Under the pieces are notes generated by a model. That model made no database searches and was not told the DNA's origin. It saw only the letters and a list, made by a program, of their open reading frames with translations. 64,000 bases of DNA from Alphaproteobacteria bacterium HT1-32 (GTDB lineage: Bacteria; Pseudomonadota; Alphaproteobacteria; Rhodospirillales; HT1-32). Location: positions 409,645 through 473,644 of the forward strand of contig WJPL01000003.1 in assembly GCA_009649675.1 (NCBI GenBank), given 5' to 3'. The stretch's first letter is position 1. Every line of letters begins with the position of its first letter. Below are positions 34,816 to 45,615 of this stretch, one piece after another. Made by a program: the position numbers and the translations under genes.

Positions 34816-35244
34816 TTAAGCTCCCCGCTTGCGCTTGTCTTTCGTCCTGGCAATCTCGGTCGCAAGTTCCACATCATCTTCAAAGATCAGCTCGGTACCG
34901 TCCCACATCTGAATACGAGACCCTTTAGATGTGTCATCCGTGCCTTCGATACCTGCAAACTCGATCTCTGCACCATCCAGTTGCAGGACCCAGTCAGCGG
35001 CTCCGGACAGCGACCGACCCGGACTGTTCTCCGCGTCCGTCAATTCTGCGCCTGTCGGCCAGCGCCCTCCCTGATGAACGGAAGCCGGCGTTTCATTCAA
35101 CCCGAACAGCTCGGTATGGACAGCATCATCTGACAGCGCATCAGAAGGCTCTGCCGCTTCGGACTCATCCGAAGCAGCCTGAGATTTCTCCTGTAAATTC
35201 TGGGTCGCCGCATCTGTCGTTTCGCGACGGCGTCGTTTGGTCAT
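34816..35244 (-). CDS. small acidic protein of unknown function
   Basis: 142 residues from ATG 35244 (MTKRRRRETTDAA); an ATG 33 bases earlier is less likely. The N-terminus is basic, the middle is strongly acidic and Ser/Ala/Glu-rich and looks disordered (about 15-65), and the C-terminal half has a more ordered look ('WVLQLDGAEIEFAGIEG', 'SRIQMWDGTELIFEDDVE') ending in a basic KDKRKRGA. No membrane or signal segment. It lies 55 bases upstream of the mipA-like gene in the same direction. I do not recognise a family; it may be part of the same envelope or secretion unit. Confidence 0.6.
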   Translation of the reverse strand: MTKRRRRETTDAATQNLQEKSQAASDESEAAEPSDALSDDAVHTELFGLNETPASVHQGGRWPTGAELTDAENSPGRSLSGAADWVLQLDGAEIEFAGIEGTDDTSKGSRIQMWDGTELIFEDDVELATEIARTKDKRKRGA

Positions 35245-35476
35245 ATATAATCCTGCCCGAAAGTAACCGGCCAACAATGACCAGCAACCCCTCAGGTTCC
35301 CCGCGTTCAGAACGCCCCAACGTTCCCGGTTATTCTATCCCGCCAGCAGGCCTGTTTCCATCAGATAGCCATTGAACGGGCATGATCCAATATAGCAGGG
35401 GCTTATTTTCTTTGCATTGCAAAGCACTAGAACCGATAAGTCTCCTTCTGTTCACAGTTCATATTTGTCAGATCTG

Positions 35477-36808
35477 ATGCAAATCGGGTTCTCCCTGATC
35501 GTCGCCCGTCGAATCGCTGCCCTTGCCGCACCCATGATGCTGTCCAGGGCAGGACTGCTGATCATGGTTGCAGTTGATACGGCAATGATCGGTCATGCAG
35601 GGATTGAGCCCCTCGCCCATTTCGGCCTGGCAAACGCGATTCATATACCGACGCTGGTGGTGATGATCGGCCTGCTGACATCCGTTGTGATCCTCTCCTC
35701 ACAGGCCATAGGCGCCGGACGTCCAGGTGAGACAGCCCGTATCTGGCTGGTTGGCAGTGGCGTAGCAGTGACGACGGGATGTCTCGCCGGACTGGTTCTC
35801 TGGTTTGGCGAACCGATCCTGATTCTGCTCGGTCAGTCAGAAGACCTTGCATTCGGTGCCACAGCAGTCATGCGGGCTTTTGCACCTGGCATGCCCGCCA
35901 TCGGGCTTTATATCGCCTGCGTCTTTCTGCTCGAAAGTCTGGGGAAACCGAGAATAGGCATGATCATTGTCATCCTCGGCAATCTGGTAAACTTTGCCGC
36001 CAATCTTGTCCTCATGGAACTGGCTCCGCCCGCCATCGGCGCATCGCTCGGCATGACTGCCGCCCGCTGGGTAATGGCACTGCTGGCTTTCCTTTATGTT
36101 TTCCGGCTGACCCGCACGGACGCACTGGCGATCCGTGGAACAGCGGCTGAATATCGTTCAGTTTTTGTCCGGATACTGCGTAAGGGAACCCCTGTTGCCG
36201 TCGCTCAGTATCTTGAAACTGCCAGCTTTAACGGCACCGTCATATTTGCCGGCTGGATCAGCGCCAATGCGGTTGCGACAATGCAGATATCCTTCAATGT
36301 TCTGGCGCTCGTATTCATGCTGTCGCTTGGTATCGGAACGGCCGCTGCGGTCGAGGTCGGACAGGCAACCGGTGCCGGTGACATGCCTGCTGTACGGCGC
36401 AGCGGCTGGACGGCGCTGGGACTGAATGTGAGCATCATGACGCTTCTGATGCCCCTGCTTTATTTCAATGCCGAAGCCATCGCCGGTTTGTACACCGATG
36501 ATCCCGGTCTGCTTCCGCTGGCAACAACAGCCGTCGCAATTACCGCACTGGTACTCATTGTTGATGGCGGACAGGCGGTCACAACCGGCGCATTACGGGG
36601 ATTTGGGGATGTCATGTTCGGAACCGGCGCCTATCTCATTGCATTCGGCGTTTGTGCCCTTCCTCTCGCCTGGTGGCTTGGCGTTCATCAGAAACTTGGT
36701 ACGCCGGGGCTGCTTTATGGAATTATTGCCGGGCTGGTCCTGCTCCTGATCATGCTGATCATTCGCTTCCACCTGATTACCCGCGAACGGCCTGTCATTT
36801 CCTCATGA
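35477..36808 (+). CDS. MATE-family multidrug efflux transporter
   Basis: 443 residues from ATG 35477; upstream TTG starts to 35417 give a tail unlike the family. About twelve hydrophobic segments are present with the MATE-typical opening 'RRIAALAAPMMLSRAGLLIMVAVDTAMIGH' region and 'GTPVAVAQYLETASF' in the second half. It would export cationic drugs or metabolites in exchange for Na+ or H+, similar to NorM. Its last six bases overlap the end of the convergent M24-family gene. Confidence 0.9.
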   Translation: MQIGFSLIVARRIAALAAPMMLSRAGLLIMVAVDTAMIGHAGIEPLAHFGLANAIHIPTLVVMIGLLTSVVILSSQAIGAGRPGETARIWLVGSGVAVTTGCLAGLVLWFGEPILILLGQSEDLAFGATAVMRAFAPGMPAIGLYIACVFLLESLGKPRIGMIIVILGNLVNFAANLVLMELAPPAIGASLGMTAARWVMALLAFLYVFRLTRTDALAIRGTAAEYRSVFVRILRKGTPVAVAQYLETASFNGTVIFAGWISANAVATMQISFNVLALVFMLSLGIGTAAAVEVGQATGAGDMPAVRRSGWTALGLNVSIMTLLMPLLYFNAEAIAGLYTDDPGLLPLATTAVAITALVLIVDGGQAVTTGALRGFGDVMFGTGAYLIAFGVCALPLAWWLGVHQKLGTPGLLYGIIAGLVLLLIMLIIRFHLITRERPVISS

Positions 36809-37957
36809 CCGGATAACCAGATCCAGCGGACTGCGGGACAGCCGCTCACAGCCGGTTTCTGTAACCAGTACGGTGTGGCCCGGGGCCATCGCAATGTTCT
36901 GCGCATCATCATAGACGATCATATGCAGAAACAGCACCATACCGGGCTGCAGAACGACCGGATTGTTCGCATAGAACATCGGCCAGTCCATCCAGTTCGG
37001 TGCAAAAGTCGTCCCCAGTGAATAACCACAGGCATTCAGCCGGCCATCCCGCAATCCGGCAGCATCGAGAGTTCTCGCATAAGCGTTGAAAACATCCCCC
37101 ATCGTATTTCCGGGTCTGACCGTATCCTCACAGGTCTGTATCGCCTCCACCGCCGCACCATGCATGTAATGATGCCGGTCTGTCGCTTCCCCGACACAGA
37201 TCGTCCGCATCATCGCCGCATGGTAGTGCCGGTAGACTCCGGCCCATTCCAGTGTGATCTGGTCGACGGGCTGCAACGTCTTACGGCCCGAGTAATAGCG
37301 GCAAAGCAAGGCATCACTGCCAGACCCGATGATAAATTCATTTCCCGGATCGTCTCCGCCCCCGCGATAGATCGCCCCATGCATGCCAGCCAGAATATCC
37401 CCCTCGAAAGCGCCGGGAGCGATGATATCCTGCGCGGCGTCCAGTGCATCATCCGCCAGTTCAGCAGCCCGCCTGACATAGGCGATTTCCGCCGCGCTTT
37501 TCACAACACGCAGGCGCGTGACCAGCTCCGATGCATCTGTCAGTTCAGCAAAACCATCAAGCGATGCGTCGAGCCTTTTACCGTTACGGGCTGTCAGGCC
37601 ATAGGATTCATACTCAACCCCCAGACATGTCCCGCGGCAGCCATGCTCTTCCAGAATATCCCTGAGGTCATCGGATGGCATTGCCCCATCCCGGTCAGTC
37701 CAGATCCTGATATCGCTGATAATCGACGTATGCTGAGCCTGTCGCAGGTCCGGCGCGCGGGTCAGCAGGGTCATCGTTCCGTCCGCGCCCAGATAGAGAC
37801 ACTGGAAAAACACATAACCGAAGGTGTCATACCCGGTGAGATAGAACATGCTTTCCTGACGGAAAATCAGCAGCCCATCGAGCCCTTCTGCCGTCATCGA
37901 CGCACAGGCCGCCTTGATTCTCCGGTCAAATTCGGCCCGTTCAAAATGCAACGCCAT
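36803..37957 (-). CDS. M24-family (creatinase/aminopeptidase P-like) protein lacking the metal ligands
   Basis: 384 residues from ATG 37957, five bases after an AGGGAGG; a GTG two codons earlier lies inside that site. The N-terminal creatinase domain ('GLDGLLIFRQESMFYLTGYD') and pita-bread C-terminal domain are complete in length. All five usual metal positions differ: the first Asp lies in 'LEWAGVYRHYHAAMMRT' as Glu, the second as Ala, the His as Tyr in 'CGYSLG', and the Glu pair as 'FLHMI' and 'MAPGHTVLV'. So it is not a typical metallo-aminopeptidase; creatinase-like or ectoine-hydrolase-like, metal-free C-N hydrolysis is possible. Substrate unknown. Confidence 0.88.
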   Translation of the reverse strand: MALHFERAEFDRRIKAACASMTAEGLDGLLIFRQESMFYLTGYDTFGYVFFQCLYLGADGTMTLLTRAPDLRQAQHTSIISDIRIWTDRDGAMPSDDLRDILEEHGCRGTCLGVEYESYGLTARNGKRLDASLDGFAELTDASELVTRLRVVKSAAEIAYVRRAAELADDALDAAQDIIAPGAFEGDILAGMHGAIYRGGGDDPGNEFIIGSGSDALLCRYYSGRKTLQPVDQITLEWAGVYRHYHAAMMRTICVGEATDRHHYMHGAAVEAIQTCEDTVRPGNTMGDVFNAYARTLDAAGLRDGRLNACGYSLGTTFAPNWMDWPMFYANNPVVLQPGMVLFLHMIVYDDAQNIAMAPGHTVLVTETGCERLSRSPLDLVIRS

Positions 37958-38045
37958 TTTCACCTCCCTTGCTTTCCCGGCTCATCATACCAATGAATAG
38001 GACAACCCTGCCAGATGGCACAGACAAACATTCAAGGAAACGATC

Positions 38046-38996
38046 ATGAAAATTGCAGTTCTCGACGATTACTCCAACGTCGCTCGTACGATTACCGACT
38101 GGTCTGCCGTTGATGCAATCGGCGCTGTCACTGTTTTCAACGAGCCCTTTGGCGGAGAAGATGCCGCAGCAAAGGCGCTGGAAGGCTTCGACGTGATCGT
38201 CGGGATGCGGGAACGCACACCTTTCCCGGCCAGCCTGATCAAACGGCTGCCAAACCTGAAACTGCTCATCACCACCGGCATGCGGAATCTGGCATTCGAC
38301 CTGGACGCTGCCAAGGCACAGGGCATTACGGTCTCTGGTACCGTTTCCGTTGGCTATGCGGCTGCTGAGCAAACCTGGGCGCTGATTCTCGGTCTTGCGA
38401 AACGTATCGCCATCGAAGATGCCGATATGCGCAAAGGTGGCTGGCAGTCTGGCCTGCCAGTTGATCTGAATGGCCGTCGCCTTGGTGTCATCGGTCTTGG
38501 CAAACTGGGCGCGCAGGTTGCCGGTGTTGGTAAACTGTTCGGCATGGATGTGGTCGCCTGGAGTCAGAACCTCACAGAAGAACGTTGCGCAGAGGTCGGC
38601 GTACAGAAAGTCAGTTTCGACGAATTGCTCGAAACATCAGATTTTGCCACCATCCACCTGATCCTGAGCGATCGCTCCCGTGGCCTGATCGGAGAACGTG
38701 AAATCTCCCGGATGAAGAAGAGCGCCTATCTGATCAACACATCCCGCGGGCCGATTGTTGATGAAGCAGCACTTATCTCGGCCCTGCAGAACAACATCAT
38801 CGCAGGCGCGGCGGTTGATGTTTACGATGTGGAACCGCTGCCGGTCGATCATACTTTCCGCAAACTGCCAAACGCCTTGCTGGCGCCGCATCTGGGTTAT
38901 GTGACCCGCGAGAATTATGCGACCATGTACACACAGGCTGTCGAGAATATTCTCGCCTACGCAAAAGGCGAGCCGCGACGGGTTCTGAACGACTGA
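38046..38996 (+). CDS. D-2-hydroxyacid dehydrogenase family protein
   Basis: 316 residues. The Rossmann motif is 'GVIGLGKLGAQVAGVGKLFGMD'; the catalytic residues sit in 'YLINTSRGPIVDE' (Arg), the Asp/Glu loop 'DVYDVEPLP' and His in 'LLAPHLGYVT'. It oxidises or reduces D-2-hydroxy acids with NAD(P). Substrate cannot be told; the PfkB kinase gene follows after 11 bases in the same direction, suggesting one operon for a sugar-acid or hydroxy-acid route. GGAAA precedes the ATG. Confidence 0.9.
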   Translation: MKIAVLDDYSNVARTITDWSAVDAIGAVTVFNEPFGGEDAAAKALEGFDVIVGMRERTPFPASLIKRLPNLKLLITTGMRNLAFDLDAAKAQGITVSGTVSVGYAAAEQTWALILGLAKRIAIEDADMRKGGWQSGLPVDLNGRRLGVIGLGKLGAQVAGVGKLFGMDVVAWSQNLTEERCAEVGVQKVSFDELLETSDFATIHLILSDRSRGLIGEREISRMKKSAYLINTSRGPIVDEAALISALQNNIIAGAAVDVYDVEPLPVDHTFRKLPNALLAPHLGYVTRENYATMYTQAVENILAYAKGEPRRVLND

Positions 38997-39007
38997 GAAA
39001 ACCGGCT

Positions 39008-39925
39008 ATGAAGATTGCTGTCATCGGGGAACCGCTGGTTGAGTTATCGCTGTCTGACGAACAGGGCGATAACCTTCAGCGACGCCCCGGTGGCGACAGT
39101 CTGAACATGGCGATATATCTGTCGCGCCTGCTGGGTAAAGACCGCCATCAACTGTCATATTTCACCCGTCTGGGCGACGATGCTTCCAGCCGGTGGCTGA
39201 TGACAGCCCTGAGAACAGAAGCTATCAGCACGCACCAGATCGGGATTGAAGCAGGCGGACAGCCCGGATTATGTCAGATCGAAAATCTTGCCGGCGGTGA
39301 ACGCCGGTTTGCCTACTGGCGATCGGACTCCCCTGCCCGGCGTATGTTTATCAATCAGAACCATCCCCATACAACTGCCTTCAGGGGCTTTGACATGCTG
39401 GTCTTCAGCGCTGTCACCCTTGCCATTCTCCAGCCTGCAGCGCGAGAGAACATGCTGCGACAGGTCGCCGAACTTGCCGAATCCGGCACCGCTGTGGTCT
39501 TCGACACCAACTACCGGCCAGCACTCTGGCATTCTCCGGAAATCGCCCGGCACTGGGTCGAGCGCGCTTCACATCTCGCCACCCTCCTGATGCCAACCAC
39601 CGATGATCTCCGGCCGCTTTATGACATCAGTTCGCCGACAGATCTGTTCCGGATGCTCTCGGATCAGTATCGGTGTGATATTGTTCTTAAAGACGGCGGC
39701 CAACCCGTTCAGACACGCATTGACGGTATTTCCGGCATCTTCCCTCTGGATTGCAGCGGACCGCGCATCGACACAACCGGGGCTGGCGACAGCTTCAATG
39801 CAGGTTTTGTTGCAGCGCGCATCTCCGGTCAGTCCCCGGAAGACAGCGTTACCGCGGCCCATCATCTCGCCAGCATTGTCGTTGCCCATCGCAATGCTGT
39901 CATCCCGATCAGCGCAATGCCATAG
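39008..39925 (+). CDS. PfkB-family carbohydrate kinase, 2-dehydro-3-deoxygluconokinase-like
   Basis: 305 residues. The N-terminal 'GEPLVELSL' and 'RPGGDSLNMAIYLSRLLG' and the C-terminal signature 'DTTGAGDSFNAGFVAAR' with the catalytic Asp are clear. The pattern 'FDTNYRPALW' is typical of KDG kinases (KdgK) among PfkB members. KDG kinase phosphorylates 2-keto-3-deoxygluconate for the Entner-Doudoroff route. No aldolase gene lies beside it. It directly follows the 2-hydroxyacid dehydrogenase. Confidence 0.85.
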   Translation: MKIAVIGEPLVELSLSDEQGDNLQRRPGGDSLNMAIYLSRLLGKDRHQLSYFTRLGDDASSRWLMTALRTEAISTHQIGIEAGGQPGLCQIENLAGGERRFAYWRSDSPARRMFINQNHPHTTAFRGFDMLVFSAVTLAILQPAARENMLRQVAELAESGTAVVFDTNYRPALWHSPEIARHWVERASHLATLLMPTTDDLRPLYDISSPTDLFRMLSDQYRCDIVLKDGGQPVQTRIDGISGIFPLDCSGPRIDTTGAGDSFNAGFVAARISGQSPEDSVTAAHHLASIVVAHRNAVIPISAMP

Positions 39926-39980
39926 AGATGAAGCCATTCTCATACGAAAAAGTATCTTATAACCGGGAGAGCACGGCGAT

Positions 39981-42137
39981 ATGACCGAGCCTTCTCAAGC
40001 CCGGCCCCGGATGACAGAATCTGATCTGCCCGGCCTGCATGCTTTTATACAGCGCCGCCAGGGTGAGTATGTGTTCCGGAACATGCCCCTGTTTCTTGCT
40101 GCCAATCTGGCCGCAGTATGTCTTGCCGGCATGTTTAACGGCTGGACCACATCAATGGCGAGGGCCGGCATCTGGGCCATGCCCGGCATTATCGTCACAA
40201 TACTGATATGGATTATCTGGTCCGGTATGCGACCACGGCACAACAAGGCTGCCCTGCCCGGACATCTGGCACCGGGAACCACAATTGCAGCTGCACTGGC
40301 GGGCCTGCACTGGGGTGCTTCGGGCCTGTTTCTGATTGATATCGCTGTCCCGGCAAACGTTCTTTTTGCGGTACTTGTGACCGCCGCAGTAGGCATTGCC
40401 GGAGCCATTACACTGGCCCCCTGCAAAAGCACCATGACCGCCCTCCTCGTACCAAGTGGCATTGGTCTGGCTACGCCATTCCTCCGGCAGCCGGAAATGA
40501 TCCCGACGGCTGTCATTATTGGCATCATATTCGGACTGATCGCCCTGTTTGCAGGTTTTCAGCGCCGGTCCATGCGACGGACACTCAAGCACGACTATCA
40601 GAACCGCCGGCTGATTGACGATCTGCATCAGGCCAGAACCCAGTTTCAGGATGCGATCGAGAGCCTGCCTCTGGGGATCATTTTCTTCGACGAGGAAGAC
40701 CGGTTGATTCTGACCAACCGGCGACTGAAAGAGTTTTTCCCGGCAATTGCCGACCAGTTGAAGCCGGGGGCACGGTTTTCTGATCTTCTCACTCATCATG
40801 TCGAAGCCGGTTCATATATACTCGATACCGACCTGACGGCAGAAGAGACCATTCAGCGTCGACTGGAACGCCATGCAAGTTGTACGGGCACCTTCGAAAT
40901 CCAGACGGAAGGAAGCCGTATCCTCAGAGGAAGTGATACCCGCGCGTCAAATGGCAGAACCATGACTGTCTTCACAGACATTACGGAACTGCGCATCAGG
41001 GAAACAGAGTTGCGGCACAGTCGCGACCGTCTTTTTCTTGTTCTCGACGCAACCGAAGACGGTTATTGGGAAATTGACCTTCGCCGCGAGAAGACGTTCT
41101 GGTCCCGCCGTTTCCGCGCCATACTCGGCATCGAAAACCTCACACTGCCACCCTCAACAGCCAATCTCCTGACCCTCGTTCATCCCGGCGACAGGCATTC
41201 TGTCGAGACCGCAATGAGTCAGAGAGATTTCACCGAAGGCTGCAATTTTGATCTGGAATACAGAGTCATCAGACCCGATGGAAACACCATCTGGATCCAT
41301 GACCGCGGCAAGGCAGAGGTTGATAATGAAGGAAACGTCATCCGCATTGTCGGGGCGGCTGCCGACATAACTGACCGGGTCACAAAAATCCGCGAACGGA
41401 ATGCAGCCCTTGATGCACTGGAACGCCAGAACATCGAACTGGAGCAATTCGTGACAATTGCATCCCATGATCTGCAGGAACCCCTGCGCATGATGACCGG
41501 TTATCTCGACCTGCTGCGGCGCCGAAGCAAGGGAGTGCTGGATGACGAGGCCGTCGAATATCTCGACTATTCGCTGCAGAGCGGCAAACGGATGCAGCAG
41601 CTGATCAGGGATCTGCTTGATTACAGCCGGATCGGCACCCGTGGAAGACCAATGGAAAACATCAGCCTGTCAGAGGCACTGGAAGAAGCCAGGCTCAACC
41701 TCTCGCTGATCATTCAGGAGACCCAGGCCGAATTCGACCTGCCCCCCTATCTGCCGGAAGTGACCGCAGATCACTCCCAGATCGTGCAGTTGTTCCAGAA
41801 CCTGATCAGCAATGCCATGAAATATCAGCATGAGGGGCAGACCCCGAAAATCCGGATTGCGGTAATTGACCGGGTAAATGAATGGGTCATCCGGATTGTC
41901 GACAACGGAATTGGTATTGCCCCTGCCGACCAGAGCAGGATCTTCGGCATCTTCCAGCGGCTGCATGGCAGATCTGCCTATCCCGGCACAGGCATGGGGC
42001 TGGCTATTTGCCGAAAAATCGTCGAGCGCCATGATGGCCGTATCTGGGTTGAATCCGAAATCAACGAAGGCACAGCCTTCTGTTTCACTTTACCGGTCAT
42101 GCTTGATGACCTGCCGGAAGACGATAACGCCCTCTGA
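39981..42137 (+). CDS. membrane sensor histidine kinase with PAS domains
   Basis: 718 residues. Residues about 35-195 carry six or so membrane segments (MASE-like sensor region). Two PAS domains follow (about 225-335 and 345-470, the second with PAC text 'FDLEYRVIRPDGNTIWIHDRG'). The H-box is 'IASHDLQEPLRMMTGYLDLL' with H496, and the ATPase part has 'NLISNAMKYQ', 'DNGIGIAPADQSRIFGIFQRL' and 'GTGMGLAICRKIVERH'. The HDLQEPL type resembles bacteriophytochrome-class kinases. No cognate response regulator gene lies beside it; the receiver at 47867 is 5.7 kb away. Signal unknown. Confidence 0.92.
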   Translation: MTEPSQARPRMTESDLPGLHAFIQRRQGEYVFRNMPLFLAANLAAVCLAGMFNGWTTSMARAGIWAMPGIIVTILIWIIWSGMRPRHNKAALPGHLAPGTTIAAALAGLHWGASGLFLIDIAVPANVLFAVLVTAAVGIAGAITLAPCKSTMTALLVPSGIGLATPFLRQPEMIPTAVIIGIIFGLIALFAGFQRRSMRRTLKHDYQNRRLIDDLHQARTQFQDAIESLPLGIIFFDEEDRLILTNRRLKEFFPAIADQLKPGARFSDLLTHHVEAGSYILDTDLTAEETIQRRLERHASCTGTFEIQTEGSRILRGSDTRASNGRTMTVFTDITELRIRETELRHSRDRLFLVLDATEDGYWEIDLRREKTFWSRRFRAILGIENLTLPPSTANLLTLVHPGDRHSVETAMSQRDFTEGCNFDLEYRVIRPDGNTIWIHDRGKAEVDNEGNVIRIVGAAADITDRVTKIRERNAALDALERQNIELEQFVTIASHDLQEPLRMMTGYLDLLRRRSKGVLDDEAVEYLDYSLQSGKRMQQLIRDLLDYSRIGTRGRPMENISLSEALEEARLNLSLIIQETQAEFDLPPYLPEVTADHSQIVQLFQNLISNAMKYQHEGQTPKIRIAVIDRVNEWVIRIVDNGIGIAPADQSRIFGIFQRLHGRSAYPGTGMGLAICRKIVERHDGRIWVESEINEGTAFCFTLPVMLDDLPEDDNAL

Positions 42138-42194
42138 ATCACAGACTATCCTTCTCCGGATTGACCATATCAATAGGTCCCATTACGGCTTTGA

Positions 42195-44080
<1,886 letters not shown>

Positions 44081-44195
44081 GCCATAGTCTTTCGCCTTTC
44101 TCTTATCGACTTTCCATCCCGTTTGTTACGCTCCAGACTTGTTTCTCAATCAGGTCGCCAATGCGAATGAGCGGCAAAACCGGGAAGAAATCGAT

Positions 44196-45440
44196 ATGCA
44201 GGCGCAACAGACAAAAACCTTCGCTCCTCTGAATGGCATCAGGGTTCTGGACATCAGCCACGTCCTTGCCGGCCCTTTTGCCACCTATCAGCTTGGCCTT
44301 CTCGGGGCAGACGTTATCCGGGTAGAGCGAATCGCTGGCGATGACTTCGTTCGCTATCATGGTGGTACGGAAGCGATGAAGTCTGCCGGACTGGGAGCCT
44401 CGTTCCTCAGCCAGAATGCGTCCAAGAAATCTATCTGTCTCGATCTGAAAAGCGATCAGGGCAAAGAGCTGTTTCTTCGTCTGGCAACCGGCGCCGATGT
44501 CATCATGGAGAATTTCAGACCGGGCGTTGTTGATCGCCTCGGGGTTGGATTCGACGCCATAAAAGCCGTCAAACCGGATATCATCTATTGCAGCCTCTCC
44601 GGATACGGCCAGCGGGGACCACTGGCCGGCGCTCCAGCCTATGACCATATATTGCAGGGCATATCCGGCATGATGGCAATGACCGGGGAACCCGCTGGCG
44701 GCCCGATGCGGGTCGGTTTCCCAGTCGTCGACTATATCGCTGGTCAGGCAGCCGTAAACGCCATCCTGGCGGCCCTGATGCAGCGGAACCAGGACAGTAG
44801 CCCACGGCATCTTGAAATCTCGATGCTGGGCAGCCTGATCAGCCTGATGGGGGCCTATTCTGTCGACTGGGAAACCACGGGTCATTTACGCGGCCTAGAA
44901 GGCAACAAGGCGTTCTCCGGCAGCCCTTTCTCCGACTGCTTCCAGACATCTGACGGTCTGGTGGTTGTCACCGCCAACACCATCGCACAGGCCTACGCCA
45001 TATGCGCCTGTCTTGATGCACAGAATCTGGTGCCTCTGGTTGATCATATGGCTGCCGGCAAGAAGCTGACAGAAGCTGAGTCGGCGACGATCTCAGAGGA
45101 CCTGAGAAAACGATTCGCAGCATCCGGGTCGATAGAAATGGAACAACGGCTGACGGAAGCCCAGGTACCGGCTGCGAAGGTTCGTGACCTTGGCGAAATC
45201 CTTCAGCATCCGCAGACCGCCGCCCTGCCGGTTATGCGCAACCTGAACGTCCCCGAACTCGACAGACAGATCACGGTGCCCGCCCTTGCCTTCGAATCAC
45301 GGGGCGAAAGCTTTGAACAGCTACAGCCGGCGCCAACAATGGGGCGCGACACGGTCGGGATACTGATGGAAGCCGGCTACACGCGTTCAGAGGTCGACGG
45401 CTTCCTGAAAAGCGGCGTCGCCTTTTCCGATCAGGGATGA
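44196..45440 (+). CDS. CaiB/BaiF family (class III) CoA-transferase
   Basis: 414 residues from ATG 44196, which is preceded by GGAAG; the frame extends 19 codons upstream without support. Family marks: 'LNGIRVLDISHVLAGPFAT', 'IRVERIAGDDFVR', catalytic D150 in 'GAPAYDHILQG', 'GEPAGGPMRVGFPVVDY'. It forms a CoA thioester from a carboxylic acid by transfer from another acyl-CoA. Substrate unknown. It is the last gene before tRNA-Asp and stands about 115 bases after the FMN reductase. Confidence 0.93.
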   Translation: MQAQQTKTFAPLNGIRVLDISHVLAGPFATYQLGLLGADVIRVERIAGDDFVRYHGGTEAMKSAGLGASFLSQNASKKSICLDLKSDQGKELFLRLATGADVIMENFRPGVVDRLGVGFDAIKAVKPDIIYCSLSGYGQRGPLAGAPAYDHILQGISGMMAMTGEPAGGPMRVGFPVVDYIAGQAAVNAILAALMQRNQDSSPRHLEISMLGSLISLMGAYSVDWETTGHLRGLEGNKAFSGSPFSDCFQTSDGLVVVTANTIAQAYAICACLDAQNLVPLVDHMAAGKKLTEAESATISEDLRKRFAASGSIEMEQRLTEAQVPAAKVRDLGEILQHPQTAALPVMRNLNVPELDRQITVPALAFESRGESFEQLQPAPTMGRDTVGILMEAGYTRSEVDGFLKSGVAFSDQG

Positions 45441-45471
45441 TCGGAACTGCCATTTTCTGTCGCGGGAAAAA

Positions 45472-45548
<77 letters not shown>

Positions 45549-45615
45549 GCGTGAGGAGACGTGTAGTAAGTGATGGCCCCGACACTGTCAAGCAAGCCAT
45601 CACCAAGAAAATGAC

